From the NCBI GenBank assembly GCA_963757185.1, contig CAVWQI010000001.1, positions 186,001-250,000 on the forward strand: a DNA stretch of 64,000 bases, in the 5' to 3' direction. Shown in pieces: positions 52,799-60,715 of the stretch. Positions within the stretch are counted from its first letter, which is position 1. Each line of letters begins with the position of its first letter. This DNA is from JAQBQB01 sp963757185 (GTDB taxonomy: Bacteria; Gemmatimonadota; Gemmatimonadetes; Gemmatimonadales; Gemmatimonadaceae). The notes below the pieces were generated by a model. That model had not been told where the DNA came from. It ran no database searches and saw nothing but the letters and a program-made list of their open reading frames with translations. Position numbers and translations under genes: made by a program.

Positions 52799-52942
52799 AT
52801 TCTCCGTTTGTTTCCGTTAGATCCGCTTGTGTCCGTGTCACAATTGTTATGGCCTGCGTGGCGCTCGAGACTGGCCCGCCACACGGGCATCAACAATTGG
52901 AACCCGGAAACGAACGGATTCCACGGAAACAAACGGAGAGTT
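52799..52942. repeat. Long imperfect palindrome, two-way terminator-like
   Basis: The left arm starts at about 52799 (TTCTCCGTTTGTTTCCGTT) and the right arm ends near 52942 (ACGGAAACAAACGGAGAG); they are close reverse complements over about 30 bp. Further in, CAATTGTT and AACAATTG pair as well. Eight T residues follow the right arm. The element lies between the convergent deacetylase and VPS10-like genes and would end transcription from both sides. It is more AT-rich than the surroundings. Confidence 0.75.
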
Positions 52943-52978
52943 TTTTTTCGACTACGAAAGACGCAAGAGCAGGGGACG

Positions 52979-55900
52979 TTAAGCCTTCGGCTTGAACTCC
53001 GGACCGAGCACTCGAAGCACGACGGCTTGCAGGGCATCCAGGTCTTTGCGGAGCACCTGATATCGATCGACGGCGTCGCGCCCGATGCGTTGGTCGACGC
53101 GCGCGGTCATGCCGGCCAGATACGTGATCTGCGTCTGCAGCCCGGGGCGCCCGTAGCGAACGCCCTCGTCGGGGCCGAAGAGAGTCGTGGCGAGCGAATC
53201 TACTTTCGCCAGCGAGTCGGCGTTTCCGCCGCTGCGCAACCGCGTCCGCGCCTGGCGTACGCGATTCGCGACGCGCCCCACTTCGGCGACCATGTCGCGC
53301 ATGCGTACGTTCTGCTCGTATTGCTCGCGCAGTTCGGCGGTCGTGACGTGATCCGCGACGAGCCGCGGGTCCGGCGTCAACGTGAGCGGCTCCGTGTCGT
53401 TCCACGAACCCGCCGACATCTTCACGCGATACGAGCCCGGCGGCAGCATCAAGCCGCCGTCGTTGTTGAAGTCCCAGACCAGGCGATTCACTCCGGCGTT
53501 CGCCGTCAACCGAACGGGCGGCGCGGCGCGGCGGAATCCGCCGCCGCCCTCTTCGTCGTCAGGCGCGGCGGCTGGAGCGTCAGCCGACGCGGCTGTGACC
53601 GAGGCCTCGCTCGAGTATTTCCGGATCTCGTGATTGGCCGAGTCGAGAATCGCGATCGTGACAGGGCCGGGCTGCGGCCTCGGCAAGTAGTACTCGATCG
53701 ACGCGCCGTTCGGCCCGAACTGCGCCTGCCCCGACGCCGCGGCGCCACCTCCACCGCCCCCGCCCCCGCCGCCTCCAAAGCCACGGCCGCCGCCGATGCG
53801 TGCACGGACGGCGTCGCGAGGCTTGAAGAGCACCGCGGCGGTCGTCGCGGTCTGCGCGTTGACTTGCCGCAGCGCTGAGACGTCGTCGAGGATCCACATC
53901 GAGCGTCCCTGCGTCGACACGATCAGGTCGTCGTGGTGCACCTTGATGTCGGTGATCGGAACGTTGGGGACGTTCAGCTCGAACGACTGCCAGTGGGCGC
54001 CGTCGTCGTACGAGATGAACAGCCCGAACTCGGTGCCGGCGTAGAGCAGATGCTCGCGCACCGGATCCTCGCGGACGACGCGCGTCGGCCAGTCGGCGGG
54101 AATGCCGTTCTTTCCGTCGGTCAGCCGCGTCCACGTCGCGCCGTAGTTCTCAGTTTTATAAATATACGGCTCGAAATCGCCCAGCAGATAGCGGTAGACG
54201 GCGTAGTAGGCGGAGCCTTTGCGGTGCGGGGAGGTCTCGATGTACTGGACGCGGCCGCCGGTCGGCAGATCCTTCGGCGTGACGTTCTTCCACGTCTTGC
54301 CGTTGTCGCGCGAGATGTAGAACGGACCGTCGTTCGAGCCCGTCCAGATGACGCCCGGCTCGGTCTTCGACTCGCTGATCGCGTAGAGCGTGCTGTAGAA
54401 CTCCTCGCCCGTCACGTCGCGCGTGATAGGCTCGCCGCTGCCGCCCTGGCAGCAGGCCGGGTGCGCGGTGAGGTCCGGCGAGATCTTTTCCCAGTGCACG
54501 CCGCCGTCCTTCGACCGATGCAGGAACTGCGAGCCGTAGTACACGACGCTCGAATCCCACGGCGACGTCTCCATCGGCGAGACGCGCTGAAAACGGAAGA
54601 TGAGATCCTTCGCGTCGTTGCCGTAGAGCGACTGCGCGCCGACCCAATAGTTCTGTTCCTGACGCGTGTTCATGAACATGCGGCCGAACTGTCCCTTGCA
54701 CGCGCCGTAGACGATCTCCGGATTCTTAGGATGCGGCATGATCGGACCGGTCTCGCAACCGGGACCGGACTCGAACGCCTCGGTGTTGCCGGCGACCGGA
54801 TTGCTCGGCACGATCACCGTGCTCGCGTCCTGCTGCGCGCCGTACAGGCGATAGGGCGTCTGGTCGTCGAGCCACACGCCGTAAATCTCGGCCGTGGGCT
54901 GGTTCATTTGCGACGACCAGGTGCGGCCGCCGTCCTGTGAGACGTTGGCGCCGCCGTCGTTCGACTGAATCATGATCTTGCCGTCGTGCGGGCTGATCCA
55001 CATGTCGTGGTTGTCGCCGTGCGGCGTGCGGAGGGGCGTCCAGTTCGCGCCGCCGTCCGTCGACTTGTAGAAGCTCTCCGCGCCGGCGTAGACGACGTCG
55101 GCGTTCGTCGGGTCCGCGGCCAGCGCGACGTAGTAGAACGGTCGTGTGATGAGCTGCGCGTAGCTGCTGAGCAATTTCCACGACGCGCCGGCGTCGTCGG
55201 ATCGATAGAGCCCGCCGCCGGGCTTCGCCTCGACGAGCGCGTAGATGCGATTCGGATTCGCCGCGGTGACGGCGAGGTTCGCCTTGCCGACCAGCTCCGT
55301 CGGTAGACCGCCGGTGATCTTGGTGAAGTGCTCGCCGCCGTCGGTGCTCTTGTAGAAGCCGACGCCGGTCGAGTTCGGCGCGCCGCTGATGATCGTCCAC
55401 GGTTTGCGCTGCCCGTGCCACATCCAGGCGTAGACGATGTCGGGGTTCGTGGGGTTGAGCTCAACGTCGGCCGCGCCGACGCTGTCCGACACGAACAGCA
55501 CCTTGTGCCACGTCTTGCCGCCGTCGGTTGTCTTGAAGACCCCGCGCTCGGCGTTCGGCTTGAAGGCGTTTCCGATCGCCGCCACCCAGACGACGTTCGG
55601 ATTCGTCGGATGGACGCGCACGGCGCCGATCTGTCCGGCATCGTAGAGACCGGCGAAGCTCCAGGTCGTGCCGCCGTCGCTGGTCTTGTACACGCCGCGC
55701 CCGGTCGAGACGTTGCTGCGAATGTCGTCGGAACCGGTGCCGAGGTAGATCATGTTCGGATCGGATTCGGCGACGGCGATCGAGCCGGTCGACCCGACGG
55801 GAACCTTGCCGTCGGTGATCGGCACCCACGAAGCCCCGGCGTCGGTCGTTCGGAAGACCCCGCCGCTGGCGACGCCCATGTAGAACGTGCGGGGTTGCGA

Positions 55901-56095
55901 GGGAACGCCGGTCACGGTGGTGACACGGCCGCCGCGCGGCGGGCCGACCATTCGGAAACGAAGCCCGTGGAAGAGCATCGTGTCGACGGAAGCGAGCATC
56001 GGCTGGTGGGTCGCCGGCGATCGCTGCGCCTCGGCGAGCGAGGGAAGAACGATTGCGCAGATCGTCACGACCGCGCGGAGAGCAGGACGGCTCAT
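52979..56095 (-). CDS. Secreted VPS10/sortilin-like beta-propeller protein
   Basis: 1038 residues. Signal peptide TICAIVLPSLAEAQ, then about ten BNR/sortilin-type propeller repeats with Asp-box-like words (GVFRTTDAGASW, GVYKTSDGGTTW, GVFKTTDGGKTW, GGLYRSDDAGASW, HRSKDGGVHW, YISRDNGKTW). The second half has a linker with a run of more than ten glycines (about 766-780), then a beta-sandwich and a C-terminal helical hairpin (about 905-1038). Such proteins are annotated as VPS10-domain or glycosyl-hydrolase-like; no catalytic residues can be pointed to. The gene is divergent from the M14 peptidase gene, 267 bp away. Confidence 0.85.
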   Translation of the reverse strand: MSRPALRAVVTICAIVLPSLAEAQRSPATHQPMLASVDTMLFHGLRFRMVGPPRGGRVTTVTGVPSQPRTFYMGVASGGVFRTTDAGASWVPITDGKVPVGSTGSIAVAESDPNMIYLGTGSDDIRSNVSTGRGVYKTSDGGTTWSFAGLYDAGQIGAVRVHPTNPNVVWVAAIGNAFKPNAERGVFKTTDGGKTWHKVLFVSDSVGAADVELNPTNPDIVYAWMWHGQRKPWTIISGAPNSTGVGFYKSTDGGEHFTKITGGLPTELVGKANLAVTAANPNRIYALVEAKPGGGLYRSDDAGASWKLLSSYAQLITRPFYYVALAADPTNADVVYAGAESFYKSTDGGANWTPLRTPHGDNHDMWISPHDGKIMIQSNDGGANVSQDGGRTWSSQMNQPTAEIYGVWLDDQTPYRLYGAQQDASTVIVPSNPVAGNTEAFESGPGCETGPIMPHPKNPEIVYGACKGQFGRMFMNTRQEQNYWVGAQSLYGNDAKDLIFRFQRVSPMETSPWDSSVVYYGSQFLHRSKDGGVHWEKISPDLTAHPACCQGGSGEPITRDVTGEEFYSTLYAISESKTEPGVIWTGSNDGPFYISRDNGKTWKNVTPKDLPTGGRVQYIETSPHRKGSAYYAVYRYLLGDFEPYIYKTENYGATWTRLTDGKNGIPADWPTRVVREDPVREHLLYAGTEFGLFISYDDGAHWQSFELNVPNVPITDIKVHHDDLIVSTQGRSMWILDDVSALRQVNAQTATTAAVLFKPRDAVRARIGGGRGFGGGGGGGGGGGAAASGQAQFGPNGASIEYYLPRPQPGPVTIAILDSANHEIRKYSSEASVTAASADAPAAAPDDEEGGGGFRRAAPPVRLTANAGVNRLVWDFNNDGGLMLPPGSYRVKMSAGSWNDTEPLTLTPDPRLVADHVTTAELREQYEQNVRMRDMVAEVGRVANRVRQARTRLRSGGNADSLAKVDSLATTLFGPDEGVRYGRPGLQTQITYLAGMTARVDQRIGRDAVDRYQVLRKDLDALQAVVLRVLGPEFKPKA

Positions 56096-56362
56096 AGGAA
56101 GCTCGGGAGAGAGTCGGGGCGACAGGAAAACTGGAGGGAACGCGCGGAGTTGCTAGTGGGATACGACGGCAAGTGCGCACGAATCGCGATCTCTGTCGGA
56201 CTGGGACTCCAGGCGACTAGAGTGCCAGCGGCCACAGCAGACGCCATATGGCCGCTCCGCGCGCCGATTTACAACGAGTCGCCCTCCCCCATCGTACCTC
56301 TCTCGACTCTTACGCCCTTGTACGCCTGGGCGTATCGTCAACGGCCCTCACTTCCCTCCTCG

Positions 56363-58714
56363 ATGCGCCTTCGCCCCGTCGCAGTCGCGATCCTCTCCGC
56401 TGGTCTCTCGGTCTCGCCGGCGCTTGCTCAGCAGGCGGCGATCCCAACCCCCGCTTCGATCCTCGGTTTCGAGCCCGGCGCCGATAGACACCTTCCGAGC
56501 TGGAAGCAGATCACCGACTACTTCACAGCCCTCGGCAAGGCGAGCCCGCGCGTCACGACGCGCGTCCTCGGCAAGACGACGCTCGGCCGTCCGTTCCTGG
56601 CGGTCTTCATCTCGGACTCCGCGACGCTCGCGAACCTCGAGCACTACCGGCAGATCCAGCGACGACTGATGGACCCGCGTCTCCAGGCGAACGGCGAGCG
56701 CGAGAAGCTGATCGACGAGGGGAAGAACGTCATCCTCGTCACGTCGGCGATCCACTCCAACGAATCGGGCGGGTTCACCACGCCCATCGTCCTCGCCGAC
56801 CGCCTGGCGCGAGCGCAGGATCGCGAGTCGAAGGAGATCCTCGCCAACACGATCATCATCCTCGTGCCGTCGCAGAACCCGGACGGCGTGGACATCATCG
56901 GCGACTACTATCGCTCGACGCTGGGCACGCCGATGGAGGGACGCGATCCGCCGGTGTTGTATCACAAGTACGTCGGCCACGACGACAACCGGGACTGGTA
57001 CGCGTTCACCCAGCCGGAAACGCGATACACGGTGGATTCGCTCTACACGCCGTGGGATCCGGAGATCGTCAACGACATCCACCAGCAGGGATCGAACGCG
57101 GGGCGGATCTTCATTCCGCCGTACATGGATCCGATCGAGCCGAACATCGATCCGATTCTCACCGCGGCGACGAACGGACTCGGTATGTCGATCGTGTGGC
57201 GCATGACGAACGAGGGCTTCACCGGCATCGGCAGCAACGCGTCGTACGACCAGTGGTCGCCGGCGAGGCAATATTCATTGTATCACCGCGGCGCGCGGCT
57301 TCTCACCGAAACGGCGAGCGCGCAACTGGCGACGGCGATCGACATTCCATTCGATCGACTCGGTGCAGGACGAGGCTACGAAGCGAAGACCGTCTCGTGG
57401 AATTTTCCGTCGCTCTGGGTGGGCGGGCACTGGAGCTACGGCGACATCGTACGGTATCAGGTCGCCGCAAGCTGGTCGCTCTTCCTGGACGCGGCTCTCA
57501 ACCGACGGGCGTGGCTCGAGGGCTACGCGGCGCAAGCGGATCGCTCGCTCGGCGATCTGCCCGCGTGGGGGCGCGACAAGTGGCCCTCGGCGATCGTGGT
57601 TCCGAAGACGCAGCCCGACACGCAGGCGCTTCAGCGCATGATCTGGACGCTCCAGCATGGACAGGTCGAAGTACGCGAGTCCACGGCGCCGACGACGATC
57701 GACGAGAAGACCTATCCCGCCGGCAGCTACGTGATCCTCACGAAGCAGCCGTTCGGCGCGTACGCGAAAGCGCTTCTCGAGCGGCAGCACTATCCCGATC
57801 TGTTCGACTACCCCGGCGGACCGCCGAAGCGGCCGTACGACGTCACGGCGCACACGCTGCCGCTGCTCTTCGGCGTGGACGTCGCGCACGACATGGACGC
57901 GGCGCCGGCAACCGGGCCCGTGATCAAAGAAGTGCCCGAGCCCAGAGTGAGCGCGAAGATTCCGACGTCGAAGCGAATCGCGTTGCTCCGTCCGAGCACG
58001 AACGAGCCGATCGACGAGGGTTGGACCCACTGGATTCTCGATCTCTACAAGGTTCCGTTCACGCCGATCACCGAGAAGGACGTCGAAGCGGGCTCGCTGA
58101 ATGAGCGCTTCGACGTGATCGTGATTCCCGAAGGCGGCATCGCAGGTGCCGGCGGCCGGGGCGGCGGAGGCGGGGGCGGCGGCGGTCGTGGTGGCCGAGG
58201 CGGCGCTGGTGGCGCGGCCGGCGGCGGCGCTGGCGGGGCCGCGGATCCGTTCGGACCCTTGGACGCGTTCGTGAGGAACGGCGGATCGGTGTTGGCGTTC
58301 AATACGGCGTCGAACGCAGTGATCTCGGGGCTCAAGCTCCCAGTGAAAAATGTCCTCGGCGGCGTATCGAGTAACGATTTTTACTGCCCCGGTTCGATCC
58401 TCGCCGTGGAGCTCGATCGCTCGAGCCCGCTTGCGCGAGGCTTCACATCGAACGTTCCCGCGATTTGGTTTGAGAACGGCCCCGCGTTCGAGATTTCCGA
58501 CCCCTCCCAAGCGACCGCGGTGGCGACCTATCCCGTTACAGGAAACCCGCTCCTTTCAGGGTGGCTCCTTGGCGGGTCGAAGCTCAATGGCAAGGCCGCG
58601 TTGGTGGACGTGAAGCTCGGGCGCGGACATGTAGTGCTGTACGGGTTCCGGCCGCAGTATCGCGGCCAGTCAGTGGCGACGTACCCGCTGATTTGGAGTG
58701 CCATTGGGCAATGA
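56363..58714 (+). CDS. Secreted M14-family zinc carboxypeptidase-like protein
   Basis: 783 residues. Signal peptide AVAILSAGLSVSPALAQQ; M14 domain about 45-330 with zinc ligands in AIHSNESGG (His131, Glu134) and NDIHQQGSN (His240), and a YHKYVGHDDNRDW region near the substrate pocket. The catalytic glutamate usual in M14 was not located. A long second part ends in a class-I-glutamine-amidotransferase-like or beta-rich segment (about 530-783) that holds a Gly/Ala-rich stretch (from about 595). The start at 56363 is chosen for the signal peptide. The divergent neighbour is the VPS10-like secreted protein. Confidence 0.86.
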   Translation: MRLRPVAVAILSAGLSVSPALAQQAAIPTPASILGFEPGADRHLPSWKQITDYFTALGKASPRVTTRVLGKTTLGRPFLAVFISDSATLANLEHYRQIQRRLMDPRLQANGEREKLIDEGKNVILVTSAIHSNESGGFTTPIVLADRLARAQDRESKEILANTIIILVPSQNPDGVDIIGDYYRSTLGTPMEGRDPPVLYHKYVGHDDNRDWYAFTQPETRYTVDSLYTPWDPEIVNDIHQQGSNAGRIFIPPYMDPIEPNIDPILTAATNGLGMSIVWRMTNEGFTGIGSNASYDQWSPARQYSLYHRGARLLTETASAQLATAIDIPFDRLGAGRGYEAKTVSWNFPSLWVGGHWSYGDIVRYQVAASWSLFLDAALNRRAWLEGYAAQADRSLGDLPAWGRDKWPSAIVVPKTQPDTQALQRMIWTLQHGQVEVRESTAPTTIDEKTYPAGSYVILTKQPFGAYAKALLERQHYPDLFDYPGGPPKRPYDVTAHTLPLLFGVDVAHDMDAAPATGPVIKEVPEPRVSAKIPTSKRIALLRPSTNEPIDEGWTHWILDLYKVPFTPITEKDVEAGSLNERFDVIVIPEGGIAGAGGRGGGGGGGGGRGGRGGAGGAAGGGAGGAADPFGPLDAFVRNGGSVLAFNTASNAVISGLKLPVKNVLGGVSSNDFYCPGSILAVELDRSSPLARGFTSNVPAIWFENGPAFEISDPSQATAVATYPVTGNPLLSGWLLGGSKLNGKAALVDVKLGRGHVVLYGFRPQYRGQSVATYPLIWSAIGQ

Positions 58715-58795
58715 GCCGCGCCGCAACGCGCGGATGCACGAAAAAAACGAAACGTTTCGGAAACGTTGTGGTGGAGTGCGGGTAAGAGTGACAAG

Positions 58796-58811
58796 TGTGA
58801 TTTAGATCACT
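58796..58811. promoter_or_regulatory. CRP/FNR-like site TGTGA-N6-TCACT
   Basis: TGTGATTTAGATCACT matches the CRP consensus TGTGA-N6-TCACA at nine of ten conserved positions, and lies about 100 bp upstream of the matrixin start. The flanks AGAGTGA and TCACTCT form a wider inverted repeat. A second dyad, AACGTTTC-G-GAAACGTT, lies at 58751-58767. No CRP gene is in the window. Confidence 0.5.
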
Positions 58812-58912
58812 CTCCCGCCTCCAAGCGGCAGTGAGAACCCCGGTCTCATTTGCCGACTCGAAATAGGTTCTTCCCTCCCCCGGGCGCAGTCGCTCCCTCC
58901 TCCGCAGGTCAC

Positions 58913-59632
58913 ATGCAGCATCGCCGGTCTGTTCTTGCGCTCGGTCGCGTCGCAGGCATCGTTGGAACCGCGCTCGCCGCGGCCGCCGCGCTCAATTGTT
59001 CCGCGTACACGGCCACTGGTCGTGATGGAACCCTCGACGGCTTCACCGAGCCACGCCGAGCTTCCGGCGATTTTATTTCGCGCGAGGCTGTGCTCTCCGC
59101 GGCCCCCGGCACCTACATCGAACAGGTTCTCGCCGACCGCGACTCGACGATCGAGCGGTGGCCGGCGCGTGTGGCGCAGCCGATCCGAGTGTGGATCGAT
59201 TCTACGCCGCTCTTGAGCGGGCCCCAGACGAATTTCCCCGAGGCCGTGCGTTCCGCGTTCGGTACCTGGAGCACGGCCGGCATTCCGGTTCGCTTCGCGT
59301 TCGTTCCCTCGAGCCACGACGCCGACATCCGCGTCCACTGGACGACGCACCTCGATCACAAGACCGGTTCCACCACCTGGCGCACGGACCGCAACGGTTG
59401 GCTGACGCAGGGTGACATCACCCTCGCCACACACATCAGCGACGGGATGCCGCTCGATTCCCGCGGCATGCGCGCGATCGCGCTGCACGAAGTCGGGCAC
59501 GCGCTTGGACTGAGCCACAGCCTGAATCCGCAGGACATCATGGCCCCGCTCATTCGTGTTGACGTCTTGAGCTTGTCCGACCGAAACACGATCAAGCTGT
59601 TATACTCCTTTCCGGCAGGTCCCATCCACTAA
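58913..59632 (+). CDS. Secreted matrixin-like zinc metalloprotease
   Basis: 239 residues. An N-terminal hydrophobic segment (RVAGIVGTALAAAAALNC) marks export, possibly lipid attachment at the following cysteine although the lipobox is not canonical. The zinc motif HEVGHALGLSH (about 192-202, HExxHxxGxxH) followed by the Met-turn candidate DIMAP places it in the metzincin/M10A group. It probably digests extracellular proteins. The start at 58913 is chosen over an earlier in-frame TTG. A CRP-like site lies upstream, and a coiled-coil lipoprotein gene follows 36 bp later. Confidence 0.87.
   Translation: MQHRRSVLALGRVAGIVGTALAAAAALNCSAYTATGRDGTLDGFTEPRRASGDFISREAVLSAAPGTYIEQVLADRDSTIERWPARVAQPIRVWIDSTPLLSGPQTNFPEAVRSAFGTWSTAGIPVRFAFVPSSHDADIRVHWTTHLDHKTGSTTWRTDRNGWLTQGDITLATHISDGMPLDSRGMRAIALHEVGHALGLSHSLNPQDIMAPLIRVDVLSLSDRNTIKLLYSFPAGPIH
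59598..59606 (+). promoter_or_regulatory. Extended -10 promoter candidate (TGTTATACT)
   Basis: TG-T-TATACT fits an extended -10 box. It lies within the last codons of the metalloprotease gene, 62 bp before the lipoprotein start. No -35 box is visible at standard distance. Confidence 0.4.
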
Positions 59633-59668
59633 ATCCCCCCCTTCAGTTCACCCCGGCCCCTCGGTCCA

Positions 59669-60607
59669 ATGCGCAAACTCGGTCTGCTCATCCCCGTCGC
59701 CGCGGTCTCGATGCTGGCAGCATGTGACCCACAAGCGTCAAGCAAGCTCAAAACCCTCGCGCACGCCGATTCGCTGCGCACCGACTCGCTGATCTCGATC
59801 AAGAACGACCTTCTGAACGAGGTCATGTCGTCGACACAGTTCGTCAACGACCTCAATAGCGAGATCTCCAGGCTCAAAGCCAAACAAAACGTCGCGCTCT
59901 CCACGAAGCTGACGAGCGAATCCGACATGACCGCCATCAAGGAAGAGCGCGCGGCCGTCATGAAGCGCATCCAGAACATCGTGGCCCGTCTCGACTCGAG
60001 CGAGGCGCGCGTGGCGGCGCTCCGAAAGCGAGCGTCGACGCTCGCCATGCATGACTCGACGCTCGTCGTCCAGGTCGCCGAATACGAAAAGACGATCGCC
60101 GACCTGCGCCATACGGTCGATCAGCAGCGCGCCGACTACGAAGCGACGATTGCCAAGCAGACCGCTCAGATCGCGGGGCTGAACTCGAAGGTCGACACGA
60201 TGACCACCGAGAATACGCGCCTCATGGGCGAGGCCAAGACCCTCACTGATACCGTCACGCAGCTCACGACGGCCGTAAACACGGCCTACTACGTGATCGG
60301 CACGAAGGACGACCTCGTTAAACAAGGCGTGCTCGTCGAGGAAGGCCACCGTCGTTTCCTCCTGTTCGGCGGACGCTCGCTGTCCCCCGCCCGCGAGCTC
60401 GACCCGGCGAAGTTCACACGCATCGACCGCGCGAAGGACAAGGTGATCAACTTCCCCGAAGGCGACTACGTGATCTTCACGCGCCAGAACCCCGCGTACG
60501 CATCGCCGTTCGCGTCCAAGGACGGCGCGATCTCCGGCGGCCTCCGCATCGACCAGCCGGAACGGTTCTGGGAAACGTCGAAGTTCCTGATCATCGTGAA
60601 GACGTGA
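59669..60607 (+). CDS. Coiled-coil lipoprotein of unknown function
   Basis: 312 residues. Signal peptide with lipobox LAAC (Cys19), so outer-membrane or periplasmic lipid anchoring is likely. Residues about 45-210 form a long coiled coil (heptad-like Leu/Ile/Ala pattern, e.g. VNDLNSEISRLKAKQ), and a folded C-terminal domain follows (TAYYVIGTKDDLVKQGVL and FPEGDYVIFTRQNP). Its layout resembles surface-exposed or envelope-spanning lipoproteins of Bacteroidetes-type genomes. It has its own promoter candidate upstream and an intrinsic terminator downstream. Confidence 0.82.
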   Translation: MRKLGLLIPVAAVSMLAACDPQASSKLKTLAHADSLRTDSLISIKNDLLNEVMSSTQFVNDLNSEISRLKAKQNVALSTKLTSESDMTAIKEERAAVMKRIQNIVARLDSSEARVAALRKRASTLAMHDSTLVVQVAEYEKTIADLRHTVDQQRADYEATIAKQTAQIAGLNSKVDTMTTENTRLMGEAKTLTDTVTQLTTAVNTAYYVIGTKDDLVKQGVLVEEGHRRFLLFGGRSLSPARELDPAKFTRIDRAKDKVINFPEGDYVIFTRQNPAYASPFASKDGAISGGLRIDQPERFWETSKFLIIVKT

Positions 60608-60613
60608 TGAAGG

Positions 60614-60645
60614 TGGACCGGTGGACCGGTGGACAGGTGGACCGG
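60614..60645 (+). repeat. 8-bp tandem repeat TGGACCGG, four units
   Basis: TGGACCGG twice, TGGACAGG, TGGACCGG, starting 7 nt after the coiled-coil lipoprotein stop. The unit is the reverse complement of CCGGTCCA, so this array has the opposite orientation to most others. Confidence 0.88.
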
Positions 60646-60672
60646 TAACAGCCGACAATCGACGAACACACG

Positions 60673-60701
60673 AAGGGCCGGCTGATTTTCAGCCGGCCCT
60701 T
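60673..60701 (+). terminator. Intrinsic terminator of the coiled-coil lipoprotein gene
   Basis: Perfect 12-bp stem AGGGCCGGCTGA (60674-60685) / TCAGCCGGCCCT (60689-60700) with a TTT loop, extended by one A-T pair, followed by TTCGCATCTT. It is the most standard terminator in the window. hrpB starts 15 bp later. Confidence 0.85.
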
Positions 60702-60715
60702 TCGCATCTTCACGC

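Noticed and set aside
55328..56362. Long N-terminal extension of the M14 peptidase frame
   Set aside because: It overlaps the VPS10-like gene antisense; the signal peptide starts at 56363.
58385..58402. tRNA T-loop-like word GGTTCGATCC
   Set aside because: It lies within the M14 peptidase coding sequence and no acceptor or anticodon arms can be formed around it.
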